A stretch of DNA of 64,000 nt from Ochromonas danica (lineage: Eukaryota > Sar > Chrysophyceae > Chromulinales > Chromulinaceae), in NCBI GenBank assembly GCA_015146655.1, contig VKHL01000138.1:1-64000 (forward strand). Reading direction: 5' to 3'. The position numbers and the translations under genes were made by a program. The notes under the pieces were generated by a model. That model had not been told where the DNA came from and made no database searches. It saw nothing but the letters and a program-made list of their open reading frames with translations. Shown here in pieces: positions 26,101-34,667 of this stretch. Each line of letters begins with the position of its first letter. The first letter of the stretch is position 1.

Positions 26101-28390
26101 GAAGGTTGTGAAGTTGGGCGCGCGGATGGCTGAGAAGAAGGCTGTCCAGAAGGCTGTGACGAAGGTTGGCTTGAGGGCTGACCCGTTGGATTTGAGATCG
26201 GTTGTTGTGATGGTTGGCCAGAAGGTTGACCAGAAGGTTGAGCTGATGGTTGAGCACTTGGCTGTCTGGATGGCCGTGATGTTGGCTGAGAGGTTGGTGA
26301 ACTACTTGGATATGCAATTGGCTGGCCGGAAGGTTGGCCAGAGGGCTGACCCGTTGGTTGAGATGAAGGCTGCCGAGAAGGTTGACCAGAAGGTTGAGCT
26401 GATGGTTGAGCACTTGGCTGTCTGGATGGCTGTGATGTTGGTTGAGAGGTTGGTAAACTGCTCGGATGTGCAATTGGTTGACTGGAAGGTTGGCCAGAGG
26501 GCTGACCCGTTGGTTGAGATGAAGGCTGCCGAGAAGGCTGACCAGAAGGTTGTCCTGAGGGGCGACCAAACGGTTGAGCAGTTGGTTGCGATGATGGCTG
26601 CGACGACGGCTGTGACGACGGCTGCATAGTTGGTTGGGAGGATGGTTGAGCAGTTGGATTGGTGGGGAAGCTAGTGGGCTGTCCCGTGGGTTGTCGACTT
26701 GGCTTCGAAGAAGGGCCTGCAGTTGTTGGACAACTCGTAGGTCGAAGATTTTTTGTCGGTCTTAAGGAAGGGTGGCTCGTTGGGGTTGAAGGTTGAGATG
26801 TGGGCTGAGAAGTTGGTGAACAATTGGGTTGGGTTGTGGGTTGAGATGTGGGTTGACGAGAGGGCTGACCAGTTGGTTGGCTTGATGGCTGCGAAGATGG
26901 TTGCCGACTTGGTTGGGAAGTTGGTCGAGTAGTGGGTAAGGATACTGGCTGAGCAGTTGGTTGCCCAGTAGGGTTTGTTGGAGAAGAAGATGGGGTGGCC
27001 GTTGGATTAAATGTTGGTTTGGTGGAAGGTTGAGAAGATGGTTGCGATGATGGTCGAGTTGTGGGTGCGAGGGTTGGTTGACCGGAGGGGCGGCTGGAAG
27101 GTTGGGCACTAGGTTTTGAAACTGGCTGGCCTGAAGGTTGAGCTGATGGCTGGCCGGATGGCTGCCCAGTGGGTTGACAAGTTGGTTGGCAAGTTGGCTG
27201 AGCTGTTGGTTGTTGGGAAGGTTGAGAAGTCGGTTGACTGGTAGGTTGAGCAGTAGGTTGTCTCGTCGGTTGTCTTGTTGGCTGAGAAGAAGGTTGTGTT
27301 GTTGGTTGGCCAGTAGGCTGACTTGTGGGATCTATCATAAAAGAATGCGTGGATTAAATTGTGTCTCAAATGGGTGGAGGGACAACTTACCAGAAAAAAC
27401 AGCAAGAAGAGAAGTATGAGCTCCTGCCCCAGCAACTCCAAAGTCTGAGTTGAACATAGACAAACTATATAACGGTACAGATGAAGAATAGATAACAGTC
27501 CATGAGGATCCTCCATCCACAGTTTTATAGATAAGTCCAAGAGATGTTTGTCCATCGCTAGGGAAAACAGCCACATAAGCTTCCGTTGTACTAATCATAG
27601 ATAACGAATGGAACCTGGCGGTATAATTGCTAGGATATGCTGTAGTGATAATAGACCATGAGTTGCCTGCATCGGTGGTTTTGGCAAGGAAACCAACCCC
27701 ACCTACCATTGCAATCGTCTGATTGGCATGATCAATGCAGTACAAATCAGAAGTCGTTTTAAGATTGGAAGCCTGGGTCCATTGCGAACCCGAGTCATTC
27801 GAATAATAGATCGTTCCATTCGCACCAACAACAATTACATTTACTCCATCGATGGTACTAACGTCAAACCAGGTTGTATCATCGGCATTGGTGGTCAAGC
27901 TTGTCCAGGTAACAAAAGAAGAGCTGTAAGAGCTACGTCGAATGGTGTTGGTTTCACCAACAGCAAAAGCATTGCCATTGGAGCCCAAAGAGACGCCATA
28001 TAAAGAAAAGGACGCGCGACTGCTCAATCGCTTCCAAGACACACCAGTACCATTGGCCACGTAGGTGTATCGTGAAGCGTCCACAGCAAGGTAATAAGTA
28101 GTTGATGTAGGAGTGATGGTATTTGCAGTTATCCCATATAAAGCACCGAATGAAACGGATGTACCAACTTGTGTCCATGTGACGCCAAAGTCAGAAGATT
28201 TGAGAATAATACCTGCGTTTAATTGACCAGCAGCGAAAGCCTCTCCATTAGCATTCCATGTTAAAGCAACAAAAGAATATTGAAGAGAATTGGAAGAAAG
28301 AGAGGAGACTGCTGCAAATTGCTTCGTTAGTACTTCTTGGAAAAGACTAACAACAAGAAATATCACAATAATATACCAGGAGGTAAACAT
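2190..28390 (-). CDS. Giant PSxQ-repeat / Ycf48-like / REJ polycystin-like membrane protein
   Basis: Exon 1 is 28390-27391 and exon 2 starts at 27331. The 59-nt intron (27332-27390) has a GTAAGT donor and an ATAG acceptor, and the frame is kept (SG becomes S-D-P-T-S-Q-P). Residues 1-~22 are a signal peptide. Residues ~25-333 are a Ycf48/BNR-type propeller (repeated W-T, G-x-S-W motifs). Then follow a PSxQ array (~334-930), a second propeller (~931-1232) and a huge PSxQ array (~1233-5976). After these come a Cys-rich region, an REJ/PKD-like region (~6490-7010), an EGF-like segment (CPGQCSGQGTC, ~7140), a degenerate GPS-like Cys cluster (~7500) and several membrane helices. The first stop is TAA at 4440-4442, after 7963 residues. 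The same frame continues open to 2190 with more helices and an Asn-rich tail, so the whole product may be about 8,700 residues. It is likely a cell-surface receptor, adhesion or mechanosensory protein on a long stalk. The ligand is unknown. Confidence 0.75.
10405..24636 (-). repeat. PSxQ coding repeat array 2 (about 14 kb, about 1,190 units)
   Basis: The array is continuous in one frame and built of 12-bp units encoding Pro-Ser-Gly/Ser-Gln, mostly alternating SGQP and SSQP. It has occasional 15-bp irregularities (for example around 19,672-19,690) that keep the frame. Near-identical long blocks recur inside it: 16,356-17,235, 19,702-20,265 and 20,871-21,750. The motif GFPTGQPS recurs at about 13,335, 13,803, 14,583 and 14,953. 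No stop interrupts the frame over about 4,740 codons, which argues for selection on the reading frame. Confidence 0.93.
25540..27331 (-). repeat. PSxQ coding repeat array 1 (12-bp unit)
   Basis: This is about 1.8 kb of tandem, degenerate 12-bp units encoding Pro-Ser/Thr-x-Gln (the recurring pair QPTxQPSx), some 150 units. Units here vary more (KNLRPT, NPTAQP, TSKPTSSKP) than in the larger array, so this block may be older or less homogenised. It lies between the two Ycf48-like propellers. Such sequences usually form extended, often O-glycosylated stalks. Confidence 0.9.
27332..27390 (-). other. 59-nt intron of the giant gene
   Basis: On the minus strand the donor is CTG/GTAAGT (27390 downward) and the acceptor is TATGATAG (ending 27332). 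Splicing joins the end of the first propeller directly to the first Pro-Thr-Ser-Gln unit in frame. It removes the reading past the donor that would otherwise end at a stop near 27335. Confidence 0.85.
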
Positions 28391-28748
28391 GGGTAGTTTT
28401 GATATATTAAAATATTTCTATTAATTCGAATCTAATAAATACTTTTTGATTTCGTTTGGTTCGTTAGGTTTGTTGTAAAAGACTAGTGAAAGGTAATTTT
28501 ATCAAAGCTATTGATTGTTCGCCGCATACAGACCAAGAGCGGATATAACCGCGCAAAACCAGAAAACGCCCAAATCAAATCAATAAACTGTTTTTGTGGC
28601 GGTTATTTCCTTGGCGGAGGAGGGACATCATAGTTTAAATCTACAAAAGTCGAATTTTGCAAGTGCCTGTTTTGACTTTGCGAGCTTTTCAAAAAGAGAG
28701 TTAGAAAGCCACTGTGAATCTGGTTTGATATTGATAATTTAGTCGTTA
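28391..28748. other. Intergenic; upstream region of the giant gene
   Basis: This 358-bp AT-rich stretch lies between the start of the giant gene and the 3' end of the first inositol-phosphatase gene; both are on the minus strand. It should hold the giant gene's promoter, but I see no clear TATA box or repeat. Confidence 0.5.
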
Positions 28749-29804
28749 TCAGTCTTCTATCCACATTTTGGCCTCTTTTAGCTTAGCTAGTAGTACATGG
28801 TGTATCCTCCCGTTGGTGGCAACCAGATTTCGTGTTGTCAATGACATTTCCTTACCCCAGACATCAGTTACAGCACCCCCAGCTTCCTTAATTAATAGTG
28901 ACCCAGCAGCAAGATCCCATGCATTAAGATCCGCTTCGAAATAAGCTGTCAAACGGCCGACAGCCACCCAGGACAGCATCACCGCCGCACTACCCAACAT
29001 TCTCATTGTGCGCACTTGTGCTGAAAGCAAGTTCGTCCCTCTCAAACACGCCTCCAAAGCCTTGAAGTTTGGAGGAGATCCGGTACACACCACTGAAGAA
29101 TCTAGCGATGATGTCGAACAACAATGGATTCGTTTGCCATTCAGATAGGCTCCTTTGTTCAACCAAGCGGTGAAGAACTCTCGTCGAAAAGGATCATAGA
29201 TCATGCCGAATTTCACCGTGCCGTAGGAAGCGTAGGCAATTATCACACCCGCCAGAGGCATGCCATGGGCGAAGTTCGTCGTGCCATCCACCGGATCCAC
29301 GATCCAGAGGTGGGGCTCATCTTTCAGCTTCTCGATCGCCGCCTGAGAAGCTTCACGTCCCGGAGGAACATCTTCCTCTCCCAAGAACTTATGGCCTGGA
29401 AAATGCTGCAGGATTGTTCTTTCGATCACCGCTTGAGACTCTTTGTCCACATGAGTGACGATATCTCTTGATCCGATCTTGGACTCCACCTCAGAGTGTA
29501 AGTCAATCGATCCACTGCCTTGCAAGATAATCTCGCCAGCAGCCCAAGCAGCTAGTTTGGCAGCTTCTGCCACGGCTTTTTCTTCGGAAGTAAGCCCCAC
29601 TGCCTCACGGTCCAGACAAAATTTATCTGAAGAATGCAGTCTTGTTTTTGGATAGCTTCGCCATAATAAGCAGTTTACTCGTAGAGAGGATGTACTATTA
29701 ATGAATAGGAACCAAAGAAGAAGCCATAAAAAAGATTTTGTTACCTCCATCGCTATCTTCGGTTTTCTGCACAGTTTAATGTATTTCCATAAATAAGCTT
29801 CCAT
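28749..29804 (-). CDS. Inositol monophosphatase family protein, copy 1
   Basis: The 351-residue product belongs to the Mg-dependent, Li-sensitive inositol phosphatase family (IMPase/IMPL). It shows the metal-binding GEED, the signature WIVDPVDGTTNF and, near the C-terminus, AWDLAAGSLLIKEAGG. All the usual metal ligands appear present. The N-terminus (an Arg/Lys-containing start, then a hydrophobic FLWLLLWFLFI stretch) looks like a signal peptide or anchor, or the first half of a plastid presequence. An internal ATG (at IAMEVTKSF) may be the real start. The gene is divergent from copy 2 with only 58 bp between start codons. The core (29050-29635) is identical to copy 2, while both ends differ. 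Substrate could be myo-inositol-1-phosphate, L-galactose-1-phosphate or histidinol phosphate; the sequence alone does not decide. Confidence 0.88.
   Translation of the reverse strand: MEAYLWKYIKLCRKPKIAMEVTKSFLWLLLWFLFINSTSSLRVNCLLWRSYPKTRLHSSDKFCLDREAVGLTSEEKAVAEAAKLAAWAAGEIILQGSGSIDLHSEVESKIGSRDIVTHVDKESQAVIERTILQHFPGHKFLGEEDVPPGREASQAAIEKLKDEPHLWIVDPVDGTTNFAHGMPLAGVIIAYASYGTVKFGMIYDPFRREFFTAWLNKGAYLNGKRIHCCSTSSLDSSVVCTGSPPNFKALEACLRGTNLLSAQVRTMRMLGSAAVMLSWVAVGRLTAYFEADLNAWDLAAGSLLIKEAGGAVTDVWGKEMSLTTRNLVATNGRIHHVLLAKLKEAKMWIED
29050..29635 (-). repeat. 586-bp inverted identical block (arm 1)
   Basis: By eye this is identical, inverted and without gaps, to 29981-30566. It covers the middle of the phosphatase coding region. 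Sequence outside the block falls sharply in similarity on both sides. Confidence 0.9.
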
Positions 29805-29862
29805 AATTCCATGGAATCAACATTCACACCACATCTTGGGTGACAAAATATAAGCAGCAGGG
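29805..29862. promoter_or_regulatory. 58-bp divergent promoter region
   Basis: This is all the DNA between the start codons of the two divergent phosphatase genes. It contains a TTCCATGGAA palindrome near 29807-29816 and an AT-rich AAATATAA at about 29845. With so little room, transcription probably starts inside or next to the coding regions and the control elements are shared. That is inference from spacing only. Confidence 0.45.
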
Positions 29863-30861
29863 ATGTCTTCGTCCAACCGATGTTTGGCAACTCCCATTGC
29901 TCTGTTCATTGTTGCGTCCTTGGCTCCTGTAGTTTGTGGCTTTCTTCTCACAAAGTTGAACTCATGCTCCACAAAAACTTATTCTTCAGATAAATTTTGT
30001 CTGGACCGTGAGGCAGTGGGGCTTACTTCCGAAGAAAAAGCCGTGGCAGAAGCTGCCAAACTAGCTGCTTGGGCTGCTGGCGAGATTATCTTGCAAGGCA
30101 GTGGATCGATTGACTTACACTCTGAGGTGGAGTCCAAGATCGGATCAAGAGATATCGTCACTCATGTGGACAAAGAGTCTCAAGCGGTGATCGAAAGAAC
30201 AATCCTGCAGCATTTTCCAGGCCATAAGTTCTTGGGAGAGGAAGATGTTCCTCCGGGACGTGAAGCTTCTCAGGCGGCGATCGAGAAGCTGAAAGATGAG
30301 CCCCACCTCTGGATCGTGGATCCGGTGGATGGCACGACGAACTTCGCCCATGGCATGCCTCTGGCGGGTGTGATAATTGCCTACGCTTCCTACGGCACGG
30401 TGAAATTCGGCATGATCTATGATCCTTTTCGACGAGAGTTCTTCACCGCTTGGTTGAACAAAGGAGCCTATCTGAATGGCAAACGAATCCATTGTTGTTC
30501 GACATCATCGCTAGATTCTTCAGTGGTGTGTACCGGATCTCCTCCAAACTTCAAGGCTTTGGAGGCATGTTTGAGAGGGATGAACTTGCTTTCAGCCCAA
30601 GTGCGAAGTATGCGAGTTCTTGGCAGCGCGTGTATTCATCTTTGTTGGCTCGCTGCAGGTCGCATAACTGCCTACTTCGAACCTGATCTCAATGCTTGGG
30701 ACCTTGTTGCAGGCGCATTAATTGTAGAAGAAGCTGGTGGTAAGGTGACAGATGTTTGGGGAGGAAAGGTTGAGCTTACAACCAGAAATACTGTTGCTTC
30801 CAATGGCAAGATCCATGACAGTCTGTTGGAGAAGCTTCGTGAAGCAGAAGTTTGGGTGTAA
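29863..30861 (+). CDS. Inositol monophosphatase family protein, copy 2
   Basis: The 332-residue product has the same family signatures as copy 1 (GEED, DPVDGTTNFAHG, NAWDLVAGALIVEEAGG). The N-terminus is quite different: a classic signal peptide ending ...APVVCGFLL. A Phe just after the likely cleavage site resembles the bipartite plastid presequences of algae with secondary plastids. The two enzymes may therefore go to different compartments. The core 29981-30566 is identical to copy 1. From about 30567 to the stop the two share clear but diverged sequence (for example INLCWLAAGRIT-like versus MLSWVAVGRLT-like). Both look intact and functional. Confidence 0.88.
   Translation: MSSSNRCLATPIALFIVASLAPVVCGFLLTKLNSCSTKTYSSDKFCLDREAVGLTSEEKAVAEAAKLAAWAAGEIILQGSGSIDLHSEVESKIGSRDIVTHVDKESQAVIERTILQHFPGHKFLGEEDVPPGREASQAAIEKLKDEPHLWIVDPVDGTTNFAHGMPLAGVIIAYASYGTVKFGMIYDPFRREFFTAWLNKGAYLNGKRIHCCSTSSLDSSVVCTGSPPNFKALEACLRGMNLLSAQVRSMRVLGSACIHLCWLAAGRITAYFEPDLNAWDLVAGALIVEEAGGKVTDVWGGKVELTTRNTVASNGKIHDSLLEKLREAEVWV
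29981..30566 (+). repeat. 586-bp inverted identical block (arm 2)
   Basis: This is the partner of 29050-29635. The first mismatch downstream is A at 30567 against the complement of C at 29049. Upstream of 29981 the sequences are unrelated. Confidence 0.9.
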
Positions 30862-31218
30862 AGTTGCTGTGTTGTTAGGTGATAGAGAATGGGATAGTAC
30901 GATGGCACGAATCGCGCGTGTAATCTCGAAACTTATTCTATAAGCAAAGATATATGTCCCACCTTCGCAAATTGGGTACCAAAGCAAAAATGGCATAGGC
31001 CTAAATATGGAGCCTCTGATCTAAATCTTTAGAAATTTCATGAGAATTAATGAAACTTTTTACATTTTGCTTTGATGAACTAGGTTTCGATATAAAATCC
31101 ATCGAAATCGAGTCATTTTATGACGCAAAAGAGCGCGACCCGAAAAACACCCTGAAAAGTGGCTTCAAAGGCGGGAATTAGGGGCGAGGGACGATCGATC
31201 AATTGGCGATGATTAGCT
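30862..31218. other. Intergenic
   Basis: This 357-bp stretch follows the second phosphatase gene and precedes the WD40 gene, both on the plus strand. It presumably holds a 3' UTR and a promoter. I see no other feature. Confidence 0.5.
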
Positions 31219-32973
31219 ATGACAACTGTTGGTCGGGAGACGCTTCTTTCTTCATTGTGGGCATCTCAAACTTCATATTTATACCATCGCCAAGTCATCT
31301 ATCATTTGCAACGACTTCATCTATCTCGATTGGAATTATCCACCACACGGGACATAGTTTCTCCATCTGACAATTGCCAGACTCAAGCGTTGGCTTTGGA
31401 TAGTATAAATGAACGCTTTCTTTTGTCTGGATCATGTAATGGCTCTTTAGCTTTATATGATTTTCATAAAACGAGTCAAGTGGGTGAGAAGAAAAGGAAG
31501 AAACAACAACGAGAGGTATTTGTTCCCATCCATTATTCAAATCAGCAACGTGGTCTTATTTCATCGCTGGCATGGTTTCCAAATGATTGTGGATTATTTG
31601 TAGCCTCAGATTTAGGTGGAAATATTGCTTTATATGATACTGAGAACTTTCATCCAGTGGTTAATCTCAGTTTTCCCACGAAGAAAGTTTATTCCATTCG
31701 GTTCAATCAACACAATACGAATTTGACTGCAGTTGCTGTTAGTGATGGTAACATTAGGCTATGGGATATTCTAACAGATCGAGCAACACATATGATTCAC
31801 GCACATAGTGATGCTGTCACGACTGTTGATTGGCATCCGCATCACGAGCATCAATTGCTTTCGTCGAGTTTGGATGGTTGTGTTAAATTATGGGATATAC
31901 GCAAAGCAGGACACAGTACACCTATTCTTAATTTAGATTGGAGAAGTGATAATACATATGTTGCGGAAAAATACTACGACTTACTGCCGAATCATTCCCG
32001 CGCGACTCATCACCCCCGATATCACCACAGCGCCAACCATTCTGTGGTCGAACGAGGTAAAGCGCATGATGCAGAAGTTATGTCTGCTCGTTTTACACCT
32101 AGTGGGGCTCATATTTTATCGGCAGGAAACGATAGCAAAGTTCGCCTATGGACGGAAACCGGAAGATTGCTTCCTGTAAATTATGACATCAACTCTCGCA
32201 TGTCATTACCATTTCGCTTAGAAATCGTTGGTATAGGAAGAAATAAGGAAGAATTCTTATTCTTCCCAGATTCTTCTCCGATAAGAGACTATAAAGGTCA
32301 TGTTGCTGGGATGGTTGGACGAATAGCAATTACTCCCGTACTCACTAATAATAGTGAGCTGTTCAGAACCTTATCGGGTCACTTTGCGGAAATAAATGCC
32401 ATTGTATACAGAAGCCAATGCCAACAACTTATTTCAGCAGCGAAAGACAAGTTAATTTTGGTTTGGGAAGCACCGCCTTCAGATTCTTGGGCTGATGAAG
32501 AGCGGATGTTTGACATGGCGAGAGGTGCAAACCTGTCAGCACAGGTTGATCATGATACCAATAATAACGACGACAGCCATGATGTGCGTAGCTATAGACC
32601 TCCCACGAGGAGAAGAAGGTTGTCGCAGCAAACAAGCTCGATGTTTAATGTTGGGATGACTGAATCTCTGCCCATTGCTGGTGAGCAAAGCACTAGGTCT
32701 AATTACACAGCTTTATCATCAGCTTCAACCGCAGATGCTGGGAGCTCAGAACCTCGTCAGACACGCCGCCTGTTTGTGCCGCCAATTGTAAGACAATATA
32801 TTGAAGAGGCTCGGAAAGCTCAGAAACGATCACTCACATCAGAAATACAAAACACAGAAGAATCTTTTCGACAGCCATCATTGCAAAACAATCAAAATGA
32901 GATTGATTGGCAAGGTGTTGACTCTCTTCTCAGCATTATAAGGGACGATAATCCCATGAATAGTACTTCTTAA
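31219..32973 (+). CDS. ERCC8: CSA/ERCC8-like WD40 protein (transcription-coupled repair)
   Basis: The gene is intronless and encodes 584 residues. WD40 blades run over about residues 60-410, with the WD endings NIRLWDI, CVKLWDIRKAG and KVRLWTETGR. The N-terminus (LHLSRLELSTTRD ... ERFLLSGSCNGSLALYD) follows the CSA pattern of a short helix before blade 1. The final blade (LSGHFAEINAIVYR, LISAAKDKLILVWEAP) also matches. CSA is the substrate receptor of the CUL4-DDB1 ubiquitin ligase that acts on stalled RNA polymerase II and CSB in transcription-coupled nucleotide excision repair. Human CSA is about 396 residues. This one carries a C-terminal extension of roughly 150 residues, rich in Ser, Asp and Asn, with no domain I know. 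The naming rests on similarity recalled, so a related DWD-box WD40 protein is the alternative. Confidence 0.75.
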   Translation: MTTVGRETLLSSLWASQTSYLYHRQVIYHLQRLHLSRLELSTTRDIVSPSDNCQTQALALDSINERFLLSGSCNGSLALYDFHKTSQVGEKKRKKQQREVFVPIHYSNQQRGLISSLAWFPNDCGLFVASDLGGNIALYDTENFHPVVNLSFPTKKVYSIRFNQHNTNLTAVAVSDGNIRLWDILTDRATHMIHAHSDAVTTVDWHPHHEHQLLSSSLDGCVKLWDIRKAGHSTPILNLDWRSDNTYVAEKYYDLLPNHSRATHHPRYHHSANHSVVERGKAHDAEVMSARFTPSGAHILSAGNDSKVRLWTETGRLLPVNYDINSRMSLPFRLEIVGIGRNKEEFLFFPDSSPIRDYKGHVAGMVGRIAITPVLTNNSELFRTLSGHFAEINAIVYRSQCQQLISAAKDKLILVWEAPPSDSWADEERMFDMARGANLSAQVDHDTNNNDDSHDVRSYRPPTRRRRLSQQTSSMFNVGMTESLPIAGEQSTRSNYTALSSASTADAGSSEPRQTRRLFVPPIVRQYIEEARKAQKRSLTSEIQNTEESFRQPSLQNNQNEIDWQGVDSLLSIIRDDNPMNSTS

Positions 32974-33164
32974 ATTTGTAAATACTCGCACTGTACATCA
33001 CAAAAAGTTTGACTCCGAATTGAGTAATTGTTTATTTTTCTTAAGGATATGCTTAATGCTGTGGTTGTTGTCTTTTCGGTCTTCTCCTCCTCATCGCCAG
33101 GAGCCCATCGTCAACTCGGAAGGTCGTCTAGTTCTGTAATTAGATAACATTACTTCATTGAAAT

Positions 33165-34667
33165 ATGAGACCACTTCAATTAGCGACAAGGATTGCTTTA
33201 AATAAACGGTACAATGTGTTGAAGAATTGTTTATTCTCAACTCAAGTGGTAGGTTTTCTAATGAACTGTTCCGTGACAGAATATTGACTATTACTTATGT
33301 TCTTTCATCAATTTTAGAAAATTGAAACCATGAGAATGCCTTCCCTAAGCCCTACTATGACAGCAGGAACTATTGCCAAGTGGATTGCGAAGCCTGGTGA
33401 TGTTCTTCACCCTGGCGATGTGGTCTGTGAAGTGGAGACTGACAAAGCTGCTGTCGCTTTCGAAATGCAGGATACTTGTGTACTAGCAAAGATTTTGGTT
33501 GATGTTCAGAGTCGAGAGGTGAATGTGGGAGAACCCATCGCCTTTACCGTCGAGGACCAAGCTGGGTATGAGGCTTTTCTGAAAGTTGACCCCAAGGACT
33601 ATCCTGTGACTTCTGTTGCCGGTACACCTGCTGCTCCTACCACGCCAGCCCCCGCTTCACCAACTCCTGCTTCAGCTCCAGTCACTCAGGCACCCCACCC
33701 ACAAGGTCCTGTCTCTCTTTCTCCTGCTGCTCGCAACCTGGTTCAACGAGATGCACTCGATGTCTCCAAGGTGAATGGCACTGGTAAGCGTGGTATGATC
33801 AGTAAGAGTGACGTCATTACTGCCAAAAAAGCTGGATTGGTGTCTTCTCTGCCTAAGACTGAGTCTCCTGTTGCGCATACCGAGACTGCTGCTCCTGTTG
33901 CAGCTGCCCCCTCCACGATTCCAGCAGCTTCTGCTGTTCCTCAGGGTGTTATCAGTACAGATCCCGTCAATTCTCGTTATAAGGACATTCCTAATAGCAA
34001 TATGCGTAAGGTCATTGCTAAACGCTTGACCGAAAGCAAAGCAACTGTGCCTCATTTCTATGTCGCCACAGATTGTCTGGTTGATCCTGTAATGGCTTTG
34101 AGAGCTTCTTTGAAGAGAGAGTTCGAAGTTAACATTTCTGTGAATGATGTGGTTATTAAAGCTGCTGCACTGGCTTTGAGAGATATGCCCGAGGTGAATG
34201 CCAGATGGTTAGCCAACAACGAGAGTGTTCAAGCCAACGGCTCGGTGGATATTTCTGTAGCTGTGGCTACTCCTACTGGTCTGATTACTCCAATTTTGAC
34301 TCAGGCAGACCGTCGTAGCCTGTTGGAAATAAATTCCATGGTGAAGGAGTTAGCAACTAGAGCTCGTATTGGCAAGTTGAAGCCTGAGGAATATCAGGGT
34401 GGAACTTTCTCTATCTCTAACTTGGGAATGTATGGCATTGATCAATTCTCTGCAGTGATTAATCCTCCCCAAGCTTGCATCTTGGCTGTGGGATCTGGCG
34501 TCAAGAAGGTAGTGCCACCCAAGCAAGCCGATGGCGAGCCAGAAGTTGCCACTGTGATGACTGTTCAGTTGTCTGCTGATCGTCGTGTCGTGGATGAAGC
34601 CCTTGCTGCACAATTTTTGCAATTATTCCGTGCATATTTCAACAATCCCAATGCGTTACTACTGTAA
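33165..34667 (+). CDS. Pyruvate dehydrogenase E2-family subunit, E3BP (protein X)-like
   Basis: Exon 1 (33165-33248) encodes an Arg/Lys-containing, acid-free mitochondrial presequence. A 69-nt intron (33249-33317) follows, and exon 2 runs from 33318. The product is 477 residues. A lipoyl domain has the attachment lysine in VETDKAAV. A Pro/Ala linker leads to a peripheral subunit-binding domain (LSPAARNLVQRDALDVSKVNG), which docks E3. The C-terminal acyltransferase domain includes VPHFYVATD, SVNDVVIKAAALAL and FSISNLGMYGIDQFSAVI. The usual active-site DHRxxDG is here D-R-R-V-V-D-E, so the catalytic His and the Gly are both replaced. Human PDHX has DSRVVDD at this place. It is therefore more likely the structural, E3-binding subunit of the mitochondrial complex than the catalytic acetyltransferase. 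The only intron separates the targeting peptide from the enzyme. Confidence 0.85.

Noticed and set aside
10405-27331. A CRISPR array or noncoding satellite
   Set aside because: Units are 12 bp, degenerate at the third codon base and in frame with protein domains at both ends. There is no repeat/spacer structure.
28749-30861. A transposon with terminal inverted repeats
   Set aside because: The inverted identity lies inside two phosphatase genes, not at element ends, and there is no transposase or target-site duplication.
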